DNA from: Ga0077548 sp035440445
GTDB taxonomy: Bacteria > Pseudomonadota > Alphaproteobacteria > Rhizobiales > Xanthobacteraceae
Direction of reading: 5' to 3'
DNA length: 64,000 bases
NCBI GenBank assembly: GCA_035440445.1
Contig: DAORMJ010000009.1
Coordinates: forward strand, 62,001 to 126,000
This document shows, one piece after another, positions 24,390 to 32,055 of the stretch. The notes below the pieces were generated by a model. It did not search any database, was not told the origin of the DNA, and saw only the letters and a program-made list of their open reading frames with translations. A program made the translations under genes and the position numbers. Within the stretch, counting starts at the first letter, position 1; each line of letters starts with the position of its first letter.

Positions 24390-25403
24390 ATGCTTCTGCG
24401 CATGGCCCAACGGCTCGGCATCACGCTGTTCAGTATCGCCGCCGTGATCGTGATTACCTTCGCGCTCACGCGCCTGCTTCCCGGCGATACGGCGGCTTAT
24501 TTCGCGGGCCCTGCTGCGACCGAACAGGCCATTCAGGAAGTGCGCGTGAAGCTCGGGCTGGACCAGCCGAAACTGGTGCAGTTTGTGCGCTATGTGCAGG
24601 ATCTTGCGCGGGGTGACTTCGGACAGTCGCTGACCACGGGGCAACCGGTGATACGCGATCTTGCCTCGAGGCTGCCAGCGTCGGCTGAACTGACGCTCGC
24701 GGGGCTCATCGTTTCGATCCTGATTGCGATCCCGCTGGGTGTGCTTGCGGCGGTCAAGGAAGGATCGATGATCGACCATTTCTCGCGCGTCATCGCGACC
24801 GCGGGCGTGTCGCTCCCCGTTTTCTTCACCGGTCTCCTGCTCGCCTACTTCTTCTATTTCGTGCTGGGATGGGCTCCGCCTCCGCTCGGGCGCCTCGACA
24901 TCATCTATTCTTCGCCGCCGCACGTCACGGGTTTCTACCTGATCGACAGCTTGCTCGCGCGCGACATGGAAGTGTTCTGGGCGGCGTTGAAGCAGCTGAT
25001 CCTGCCGGCCGCGACGCTTGCGATCTTCTCGCTCGCGCCGATCACGCGCATGACCCGCGCCTCGATGCTGGCGGTGCTGTCTTCGGATTTCGTGCGGACG
25101 GCAAAGGCAAGCGGCCTTTCCACGCGCAAGGTGATCATGACTTACGCCTTCAGGAACGCGCTTCTGCCGGTGATTACGACACTCGGCATGGTGTTTTCCT
25201 TCCTGCTCGGCGCGAACGTGCTGGTCGAAAAGGTGTTCGCCTGGCCGGGTATCGGCTCTTACGCGGTGGAGGCGCTGATTGCTTCCGACTTCGCGCCTGT
25301 GCAGGGCTTCGTGCTGGTGATGGCGGTCATGTATGTGCTTCTGAACCTGATGATCGATCTGCTTTACGGCGTGATCGATCCGCGCGTGAGGATGGCGGCA
25401 TGA
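24390..25403 (+). CDS. Dipeptide-type ABC permease, DppB-like
   Basis: This 337-residue membrane protein has the DppB layout. A first membrane segment precedes TRLLPGDTAAYFAG (about residues 29-42), then comes a periplasmic domain with GLDQPKLVQFVRYVQDLARGDFGQS, then five membrane segments. The coupling loop is MTRASMLAVLSSDFVRTAKASGLS and the C-terminus is YGVIDPRVRM. The start is ATG 24390 with GGAG 10 bases before; an in-frame start 12 codons upstream has no ribosome site. Its TGA overlaps the ATG of the DppC-like gene at 25400. Confidence 0.88.
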   Translation: MLLRMAQRLGITLFSIAAVIVITFALTRLLPGDTAAYFAGPAATEQAIQEVRVKLGLDQPKLVQFVRYVQDLARGDFGQSLTTGQPVIRDLASRLPASAELTLAGLIVSILIAIPLGVLAAVKEGSMIDHFSRVIATAGVSLPVFFTGLLLAYFFYFVLGWAPPPLGRLDIIYSSPPHVTGFYLIDSLLARDMEVFWAALKQLILPAATLAIFSLAPITRMTRASMLAVLSSDFVRTAKASGLSTRKVIMTYAFRNALLPVITTLGMVFSFLLGANVLVEKVFAWPGIGSYAVEALIASDFAPVQGFVLVMAVMYVLLNLMIDLLYGVIDPRVRMAA

Positions 25404-26344
25404 ACTCGCATTCGCGTATTTCAGCGGTGAGTACCGCTGCACGTGCACCTGCCGCCGCCAGGCCTGAAAAGGCGGCTGGGCCCGTGCAAACCTCCGGCTT
25501 GATGGCGGTGCTGCGCCAGACAAGATATGTGATTTCGGAAAATCCGATCACCGGGTTTGCCTTCGCGCTGTTTCTGCTGTTCGCGGTTGCCGCGATCTTC
25601 GGGCCTTACATCGTTCCCTATGATCCGCTCGCCAGTAACACGACGAATGCGCTGAAGCCGCCTTCGTGGCAGTTCTGGTTCGGCACCGATCAACTTGGGC
25701 GGGATATCTTCAGCCGCGTTGTCGTGGCGACGCGCCTCGATATGACGATCGCGGTGACGTCGGTGGCTCTGGTCTTTGCGCTCGGCGGCATTTCCGGTAT
25801 CGCCGCAGGCTACTTCGGCGGCTGGATCGATATCGTCGTCAGCCGTCTTGCCGACATGATTATGGCGTTTCCGCTGTTTGTGCTCGCGATGGGAATCGTG
25901 GCGGCGCTCGGCAATACCGTCACCAATATCGTGATTGCGACCGCGATCATCAACTACCCGCTCTATGCGCGTATCGCGCGTGCGGAAGCCAACGTCCGCC
26001 GCGAAGCTGGTTTCGTGATGGCGGCGCGTCTCTCGGGCAACAGCGAATGGCGCATTCTGTTCTCGCAAATTCTTCCGAACGTTATGCCGATCATGGTGGT
26101 GCAGATGTCGCTCACTATGGGGTACGCGGTGCTGAACGCTGCCGGTCTTTCGTTCATCGGCCTTGGTGTGCGTCCGCCGACGCCGGAGTGGGGCATTATG
26201 GTTGCCGATGGCGCCGGCTATATCGTTTCCGGCGAGTGGTGGATCGCGCTGTTTCCTGGCCTTGCGCTGATGCTCGCGGTGTTCTGTTTCAACCTTCTCG
26301 GCGACGGTCTGCGCGACATCGTCGATCCGCAGCGCCGCACATGA
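25400..26344 (+). CDS. Dipeptide-type ABC permease, DppC-like
   Basis: This 314-residue partner permease has a long Ala/Pro-rich cytoplasmic N-terminus (about 35 residues), then a first membrane segment, the DppC hallmark FWFGTDQLGRDIFSRVVVATR (near residue 92), five membrane segments and the coupling loop ARAEANVRREAGFVMAARLSG. It ends in GDGLRDIVDPQ, as is usual. ATGA overlap with the DppB-like gene; the ATPase gene follows 10 bases after its stop. Confidence 0.88.
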   Translation: MNSHSRISAVSTAARAPAAARPEKAAGPVQTSGLMAVLRQTRYVISENPITGFAFALFLLFAVAAIFGPYIVPYDPLASNTTNALKPPSWQFWFGTDQLGRDIFSRVVVATRLDMTIAVTSVALVFALGGISGIAAGYFGGWIDIVVSRLADMIMAFPLFVLAMGIVAALGNTVTNIVIATAIINYPLYARIARAEANVRREAGFVMAARLSGNSEWRILFSQILPNVMPIMVVQMSLTMGYAVLNAAGLSFIGLGVRPPTPEWGIMVADGAGYIVSGEWWIALFPGLALMLAVFCFNLLGDGLRDIVDPQRRT

Positions 26345-26354
26345 GGAGCGGATC

Positions 26355-28050
26355 ATGAGCGACGAACCGCTTCTGGAGATCAGGGATGTCAACGTCGAAT
26401 TTTCGACGCGCCGCGGCATCGTGCGGGCGGTCGAGCATATCAACATTTCGCTCGGCAAAGGCGAGACGCTCGGCATCGTCGGCGAATCCGGCTCCGGAAA
26501 ATCGGTAACGTCTTACGCCGTGATGAGAATTCTCGACCGCGCCGGCAGGATCGCAGAGGGCTCCGTCGTGTTTTCCGGCATCGACGTGAAGAACGCCAGG
26601 GAAGACGTTATGCGCGACCTGCGCGGCCGCGAAATGTCGATGATCTTCCAGAATCCACGCGCGGCGCTGAACCCGATCCGCAAAGTCGGCAAGCAAATCG
26701 AAGATGTCCTGAAGCAGCACGTGCAGGCCGATACGCGCAACCTGAAGGAAAAAGCGGTCGAAATGCTACGGCAGGTCAAGATCGCTCGGCCGGAAGAGCG
26801 CTATCACGCTTATCCGTTCGAGCTCTCAGGCGGCATGTGCCAGCGCATCGTAATTGCGCTTGCGCTCGCCTGTCAGCCGCGATTGTTGATCGCGGACGAG
26901 CCGACCACGGGCCTCGACGTGACCACGCAGAAATCGGTCATGGATCTTGTGACCGAACTCACACGCGCGCGGGGTATGTCCACGATCCTGATCACGCACG
27001 ATCTTGGTCTTGCCGCTGCTTATTGCAGCCGCGTGGTCGTGATGGAGAAAGGCCGGATCGTGGAGACGGCGCCATCCGCCGATATCTTCAAGCGTCCACA
27101 GCATGCCTATACAAGGAAACTGATGAAGGCGACGCCGAAGGTCGGTGGCACGTTGCGCGGATTGCTTCCCGCGGACGCGGAGCTTTCGCCCGCTGCATCC
27201 CTGCCGAAAATGCAGATCGCGAAAGGCGCGAAACCGCTCCTCGAAGTTCGCAATCTCGTGAAGGAGTATCCGCGGCAGGGAGCCTCGAAAACATTCGGTG
27301 AATTGTTCGGAAAACCCGCACCGGCGGCTTCGATCTTCCGCGCCGTGGAGGGAATTTCGTTCTCCGTCGCGAAAGGCGAGACCGTCGGTCTCGTCGGCGA
27401 ATCCGGTTGTGGAAAATCGACCACCTCGATGATGGTGATGCGCCTTCTCGATAAAACGTCGGGCGACATCCTCTTTGACGGCGAGGACATCGGATCGATT
27501 CCCGCTGCGAAGTTCGCGGTGCTGCCGCAACGCAAGCGCATCCAGATGGTGTTTCAGGATCCGACCGACAGTCTAAATCCCCGCTTTACGGCGGTGCGAG
27601 CCATTGCCGATCCGATCATGCGGCTCGGCGAAATCAGGGGCCGCGATGCGTTGCGCGCGCGTTGCGAGGAACTTGCCAAGCACGTCGGCTTGCCGGTCGA
27701 ATTGCTCGACCGCTTCCCGCATCAGCTTTCCGGTGGGCAGAAGGCTCGTGTCGGTATCGCGCGGGCAATAGCGCTCAATCCCGAGCTCGTTATTCTTGAT
27801 GAGCCAACCGCGGCGCTTGATGTCTCGGTTCAGGCGGTCGTGCTGAACCTTTTGCAGGATCTTAAAGACTCGCTCGGCATGAGCTATCTGTTCGTTTCGC
27901 ACGACCTGAACGTCGTGCGTCTCCTATGCGACCGCGTGATCGTCATGCGCACCGGCAGGGTCGTGGAGGAGGGACCGACGGAAGAAGTATTAGGTGCCCC
28001 GAAGGCCGAATATACCCGTGAATTATTGACCGCTATTCCGCACCCGCCAN
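26355..28050 (+). CDS. Dipeptide-type ABC ATPase, DppD-DppF fusion (3' end in gap)
   Basis: Two ATPase modules lie in one chain. Module 1 (residues about 5-260) has Walker A GESGSGKS, signature LSGGMCQR and Walker B LLIADEPTTGLD. Module 2 (about 290-560) has GESGCGKST, LSGGQKARV and VILDEPTAALD. The joined form replaces separate DppD and DppF proteins, as in YliA/GsiA-like importers. The last readable codons (ELLTAIPHPP) resemble the end of DppF-like proteins, so the stop probably lies just inside the 113-base N run that begins at 28051. The open frame beyond the gap belongs to another protein and should not be joined to this one. Confidence 0.87.
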
Positions 28051-28163
28051 NNNNNNNNNNNNNNNNNNNNNNNNNNNNNNNNNNNNNNNNNNNNNNNNNN
28101 NNNNNNNNNNNNNNNNNNNNNNNNNNNNNNNNNNNNNNNNNNNNNNNNNNNNNNNNNNNNNNN
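28051..28163. other. Run of 113 Ns
   Basis: Assembly gap between the Dpp-type ATPase fusion and the AtzG-like C-terminus. It should hide the end of the first gene and the beginning of the second. Confidence 0.95.
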
Positions 28164-28292
28164 CTCACCATTGATCCCGATTATCGTGAGGACGTGAAAA
28201 TCCATCTGAATGCGGTCACGTACGCTGCCAAGATCGTGCTCGCCGTTGAGGTACAGGATGATGCGGAGCCCGCACCGGTGTTCCGGCCATGA
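28164..28292 (+). CDS. AtzG/HpxX-like small subunit (DUF4089), 5' end missing
   Basis: The 42 readable residues, DPDYREDVKIHLNAVTYAA then a helix and DDAEPAPVFRP, match the C-terminus of the short DUF4089 proteins AtzG and HpxX. The AEPAPVFRP ending is characteristic. The TGA overlaps the ATG of the AtzE-like gene (ATGA at 28289-28292), exactly the arrangement known for atzG-atzE, where the small protein forms a complex with the amidase and stabilises it. The start lies in the N run. Confidence 0.75.
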   Translation, partial: LTIDPDYREDVKIHLNAVTYAAKIVLAVEVQDDAEPAPVFRP

Positions 28293-29677
28293 GCCTTGCA
28301 TGGAAAACGGCGGCCGTGCTCGCGGAGGCCGTGAACAGGAAAGAAGTTTCAGCGGCCGATGCAGTCGGCGCGGCGATCAAACGGATTGGTGCATTCGACG
28401 GAAAGACGAATTCTTTCACTGACATACTTGCTGCGCGTGCGCACGAGAGGGCGGCCAAAGTCGATGAGAGGGTTAGGCGGGGAGAGCATATGCCGCTCGC
28501 TGGCGTGCCATTCGCCGTCAAGAATTTGTTCGATGTGAAAGGCATTCCGACACGCGCGGGCTCGAAGATCAATCGCGAGCGAAACCCCGCAACCGCGGAC
28601 TCGGTTTTGATCAAGCGTCTCGAAGAGAAAGGTGCTGTGTTCCTCGGGGCCCTGAACATGGGCGAGTATGCCTACGACTTCACCGGCGAGAACGCGCACG
28701 ACGGCAACGCATGCAATCCGCATAGCCTTGCGCACATGACCGGCGGCTCCTCGAGCGGCTCGGGAGCCTCCGTGGCTGCGGGTTATGTGCAGATCGCGCT
28801 TGGGTCCGATACGAACGGTTCGATCCGTGTGCCATCTTCTTTCTGCGGTTTGTTCGGTTTGAAACCGACCTATGGCCGGCTCTCGCGCGCCCGGTCATTT
28901 CCTTTTGTTGCAAGTCTTGATCATCTTGGTCCGATCACGCGATCGGCGATGGATCTCGCGCTTTCTTATGATGCGATGCAGGGGCCGGACTCCGAAGATC
29001 CAGTCTGCGCGCAGCGCGAAGTCGAACCTTCTATGCCGGAGATCGCCAAAGGCGTGAAAGGGCTGCGGATTGCGAAGTTGAAGGGCTATTTTGCGAAAAT
29101 GGGAGAGCCGGAAGCCTACGCTGCGGTTGATGCCGTCGGGGAGGCGCTACGCGTTAATGAAAGCGTGGAGCTTGAAGATGCCGCTGCCGCGCGTGCATCC
29201 GCTTATCTCATCACTGCCTCCGAAGGTGCTGCGTTGCACCTTGAGCGTCTGCGCGAGCGCGCGCACGACTTCGATCCCGACGTGCGCGACCGCTTAATCG
29301 CCGGTGCGATGATTCCCTCAGTCTGGACTGTACAGGCACATAAAATCAGGCGGAGCTTTCAGGCTCAAGCTGCCGCGCTGTTCGAGCGGTTTGACATTCT
29401 GCTTGCGCCCGCAACGCCGACACGCGCGCCGAAGATCGGGCAAAAGACTTTTAAACTCGATGGGGAGGAGCTTCTGGTACGCCCGAACATCGGCGTCTAT
29501 ACACAGCCGATCTCGTTTATCGGCTTGCCGGTGGTCGTTGTTCCCGTCTGGCCCGACAATGGATTGCCTATCGGCGTGCAGGTCATCGCGCCGCCGTGGC
29601 GCGAGGATCTTGCTTTGCGCGTCGCCCATCAGCTTGAGATAGACGGTGTCTGCAACAGCAAGCCAGTGGAATTTTGA
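28289..29677 (+). CDS. AtzE/HpxY-like amidase
   Basis: This 462-residue amidase-signature enzyme has the complete Ser-cisSer-Lys triad: Lys78 in VPFAVKNLFD, the cis-serine in MTGGSSSGSG (about 153-155) and nucleophile Ser178 in DTNGSIRVP. AtzE hydrolyses 1-carboxybiuret in the cyanuric acid pathway. HpxY is the related enzyme of oxalurate/ureide breakdown. The order here, transporter, DUF4089 protein, this amidase, then a DUF3225 protein, is compatible with either pathway. No allantoinase, cyanuric acid hydrolase or HpxW-like gene is in the window, so substrate choice stays open. Confidence 0.85.
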   Translation: MSLAWKTAAVLAEAVNRKEVSAADAVGAAIKRIGAFDGKTNSFTDILAARAHERAAKVDERVRRGEHMPLAGVPFAVKNLFDVKGIPTRAGSKINRERNPATADSVLIKRLEEKGAVFLGALNMGEYAYDFTGENAHDGNACNPHSLAHMTGGSSSGSGASVAAGYVQIALGSDTNGSIRVPSSFCGLFGLKPTYGRLSRARSFPFVASLDHLGPITRSAMDLALSYDAMQGPDSEDPVCAQREVEPSMPEIAKGVKGLRIAKLKGYFAKMGEPEAYAAVDAVGEALRVNESVELEDAAAARASAYLITASEGAALHLERLRERAHDFDPDVRDRLIAGAMIPSVWTVQAHKIRRSFQAQAAALFERFDILLAPATPTRAPKIGQKTFKLDGEELLVRPNIGVYTQPISFIGLPVVVVPVWPDNGLPIGVQVIAPPWREDLALRVAHQLEIDGVCNSKPVEF

Positions 29678-29684
29678 GTTAGCC

Positions 29685-30071
29685 ATGAAGATCAACGATC
29701 CCAGGGTTCTTGCAGAGGTTACGGCCGCCTTCGAGCGTTACGAGAAAGCGCTCGTGTCGAACGACGTCGCGGTGCTCGACGAATTGTTCCTCAACGATCC
29801 GAACACGATCCGCTATGGCGCCACGGAAAACCTCTATGGCTACGAGGAAATCAAGTCGTTTCGGGCTGCGCGCTCGCCCGTAGGACTTGCCCGCAAGCTG
29901 GAGCGGACCGCAATCACGACCTATGGCGAGGACTTCGCGACGGCAAATACGATCTTCACGCGCGAAGGGAGCAATAAGCTGGGCCGGCAGAGCCAGACCT
30001 GGATGCGCACGCCGTACGGTTGGCGCGTAATCGCAGCCCATGTTAGTTTGATCGAAAGGCCGCAAGGCTGA
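29685..30071 (+). CDS. AtzH/HpxZ-like protein (DUF3225)
   Basis: This 128-residue NTF2-like protein contains VTAAFERYEKALVSNDVAVLDELF at the N-terminus, GYEEIKSFRAARSP (about 52-65, whose Arg-Ser-Pro is conserved in the family) and GRQSQTWMRTPYGWRVIAAHVS near the end. DUF3225 proteins include HpxZ (oxalurate catabolism) and AtzH, reported as a 1,3-dicarboxyurea deamidase that acts after AtzE. The gene follows the amidase by 7 bases and completes the G-E-H (X-Y-Z) set. The start at ATG 29685 fits the family N-terminus. Confidence 0.82.
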   Translation: MKINDPRVLAEVTAAFERYEKALVSNDVAVLDELFLNDPNTIRYGATENLYGYEEIKSFRAARSPVGLARKLERTAITTYGEDFATANTIFTREGSNKLGRQSQTWMRTPYGWRVIAAHVSLIERPQG

Positions 30072-30469
30072 CGGCAGCAACGACTGCAAGAGCTTCTTAT
30101 TGGCAGAAGCGTTTGCGATGCTCCGGACGTCTCTGCTCATAAAAGCTCGTCGAACCGGACGCTGAACTTTCCGCAGAGTCCCTAAGAGTGGTGTTGGGCT
30201 TGCCGTCATGCTGACGCTAGGCGGATCGGCATTCGTTGGTGCTGTAACGCTGCTATCGTCCTCGAAGACGGTCAGAAAGATGGTCGCTTCAACTCCGGAG
30301 CCGAAGCGCCCGATGCCGGCTCCAGAAAGATGAACCCATTCGTGCTCCGTCCATAGTCGCGGTCGTGGACAAACACGAATAGCGCGCTCCAGCCTATCTT
30401 TCGCTTACGCGATGGAACCTTAGAGAGTATCAAAACTTATCTCTCAGGTGAAAATTACGGAAGCTAGGG
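30072..30469. other. Intergenic region
   Basis: About 400 bases with no supported gene on either strand and no clear terminator or dyad that I could find. It separates the amide-hydrolysis operon from the oxidoreductase operon and must contain the promoter of the latter. Confidence 0.5.
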
Positions 30470-31102
30470 ATGTCAAAACCGAGCCACCTGGAGCTGTCCC
30501 GCCGCAACGTCATGATCGGCAGTGCCTTCGTGGCTGCAGCGGCAACGGCGCCCATTGGCACAACGAGCGCGCAGACCATGGAAAGCCCGTCCATTTCGAA
30601 TGTAACTTTTGATGTGAATGGCGCTAGCAAATCCCTCAAACTCGATACCCGAACTACGCTCCTCGATGCGTTGCGCGAAAACCTGAAACTGACGGGAACT
30701 AAAAAGGGTTGCGATCATGGACAGTGCGGCGCCTGTACCGTCATCGTCGATGGTCGCCGTATCAATTCATGCCTTACCTTGGCGGTAATGCACGAAGGGA
30801 ACTCGATCACAACAATTGAGGGGTTGGGAACGCCGACGCAGATGCATCCGATGCAGGCTGCTTTCGTAAAACACGATGGTTATCAGTGCGGCTATTGCAC
30901 TCCAGGGCAAGTCTGTTCTGCGGTTGCCGTCCTCGATGAGGTCAAAGAGGGAATACCAAGCCATGTCACCGCGGACCTCAATGGAGAGATCGAATTTACG
31001 CAGGCAGAACTTCGCGAACGTATGAGCGGTAATATTTGCCGCTGTGGTGCCTACTCAAATATTGCGGAAGCCATCAACGAGGTCGCGGGGAGGAAGGCAT
31101 GA
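30470..31102 (+). CDS. paoA: PaoA-like iron-sulfur subunit of aldehyde oxidoreductase
   Basis: This 210-residue subunit carries two [2Fe-2S] clusters. A Tat-like signal (SRRNVMIGSAFVAAAAT) at residues 10-30 sends the complex to the periplasm. The plant-ferredoxin-type cluster is held by GCDHGQCGACTV and the later Cys of RINSC (about 81-103). The second cluster uses CGYC and CRC motifs (CGYCTPGQ near 142, NICRCGAY near 187). It passes electrons from the molybdenum subunit to the FAD subunit. The order iron-sulfur, FAD, molybdenum and the ATGA overlaps between all three match E. coli paoABC (yagTSR). Confidence 0.87.
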   Translation: MSKPSHLELSRRNVMIGSAFVAAAATAPIGTTSAQTMESPSISNVTFDVNGASKSLKLDTRTTLLDALRENLKLTGTKKGCDHGQCGACTVIVDGRRINSCLTLAVMHEGNSITTIEGLGTPTQMHPMQAAFVKHDGYQCGYCTPGQVCSAVAVLDEVKEGIPSHVTADLNGEIEFTQAELRERMSGNICRCGAYSNIAEAINEVAGRKA

Positions 31103-32055
31103 GGTCTTTCACCTATGAGCGCGCCGAGAGTGTCGCCGCTGCTGTCGCATCAGCCGCCCGGATCGAGGGGGCTAAGTTCATCGCCGGTGGGACCAATCTC
31201 CTCGATCTGATGAAGTTAGAGATTGAAACCCCTCGGCACCTTATCGACATCAACAACGTTGATCTCAGTAAGGTCGAAGACACAAAAGACGGGGGGCTCC
31301 GGATAGGTGCGCTTGTGCGCAACACCGATCTCGCAGCGCACCCGCGCGTTCGCCGCGACTATGCCTTGCTTTCGCGCGCACTTCTCGCCGGGGCATCCGG
31401 CCAGTTACGAAACAAGGCGACGACCGCAGGTAACTTGCTGCAACGAACGCGCTGTCCATATTTTTACGACATCAATCAACCCTGTAATAAGCGGCAACCT
31501 GGGAGCGGGTGCTCCGCCATAGGGGGCTTCAATAGACTTCATGCTGTTGTTGGTGCGAGCGACGCCTGTATCGCGACGCATCCAAGCGACATGGCAGTTG
31601 CACTGCGAGCCCTTGATGCAGTGGTGGAAACGATCCAGCCGGGTGGGTCGTCGCGCTCGATTCCTCTCTCCGACTTTTACCGGCTGCCTGGCGATACTCC
31701 ACACATCGAGACGGAACTCAGCGCTGGAGAATTTATAACAGCGGTCGTTCTGCCGAGGCCGATCGCCGGTACTCACGTCTATAGAAAAGTTCGTGACAGG
31801 GCATCCTATGCATTCGCCCTGATTTCTGTCGGCGCGATTATCGATGGAGATGGTCGCGGGCGCGTGGCTGTTGGCGGGGTTGCGCATAAGCCTTGGCGCA
31901 TCGAGACAGCCGAAGCCGCAATGCCGAAGGGTGCCGACGCGGTAGTTTCGCAACTATTGGCGAACGCGAAGACCACGCCCGAGAATGAGTTCAAGCCCAA
32001 GCTCGTTGCGCGCACGCTTGCCGCTATCATGGCTGATACGAGGGGCAAGCAATGA
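31099..32055 (+). CDS. paoB: PaoB-like FAD subunit of aldehyde oxidoreductase
   Basis: This 318-residue FAD-binding subunit of the xanthine dehydrogenase family has the FAD motif AKFIAGGTNLLDLMK (residues about 24-38) and ATTAGNLLQRTRCPYF near 110. Four cysteines in RCPYFYDINQPCNKRQPGSGC and nearby match the extra [4Fe-4S] cluster known from PaoB, which sets it apart from ordinary xanthine dehydrogenase FAD subunits. The start at 31099 overlaps the PaoA-like stop (ATGA). It has no signal of its own and would be carried through the Tat system by the PaoA subunit. Confidence 0.87.
   Translation: MRSFTYERAESVAAAVASAARIEGAKFIAGGTNLLDLMKLEIETPRHLIDINNVDLSKVEDTKDGGLRIGALVRNTDLAAHPRVRRDYALLSRALLAGASGQLRNKATTAGNLLQRTRCPYFYDINQPCNKRQPGSGCSAIGGFNRLHAVVGASDACIATHPSDMAVALRALDAVVETIQPGGSSRSIPLSDFYRLPGDTPHIETELSAGEFITAVVLPRPIAGTHVYRKVRDRASYAFALISVGAIIDGDGRGRVAVGGVAHKPWRIETAEAAMPKGADAVVSQLLANAKTTPENEFKPKLVARTLAAIMADTRGKQ

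Noticed and set aside
28164..28292. Reading the codons after the N run as the end of the Dpp ATPase
   Set aside because: They match the DUF4089 (AtzG/HpxX) C-terminus and overlap the AtzE start, so they belong to a separate gene; the frame match across the gap is chance.
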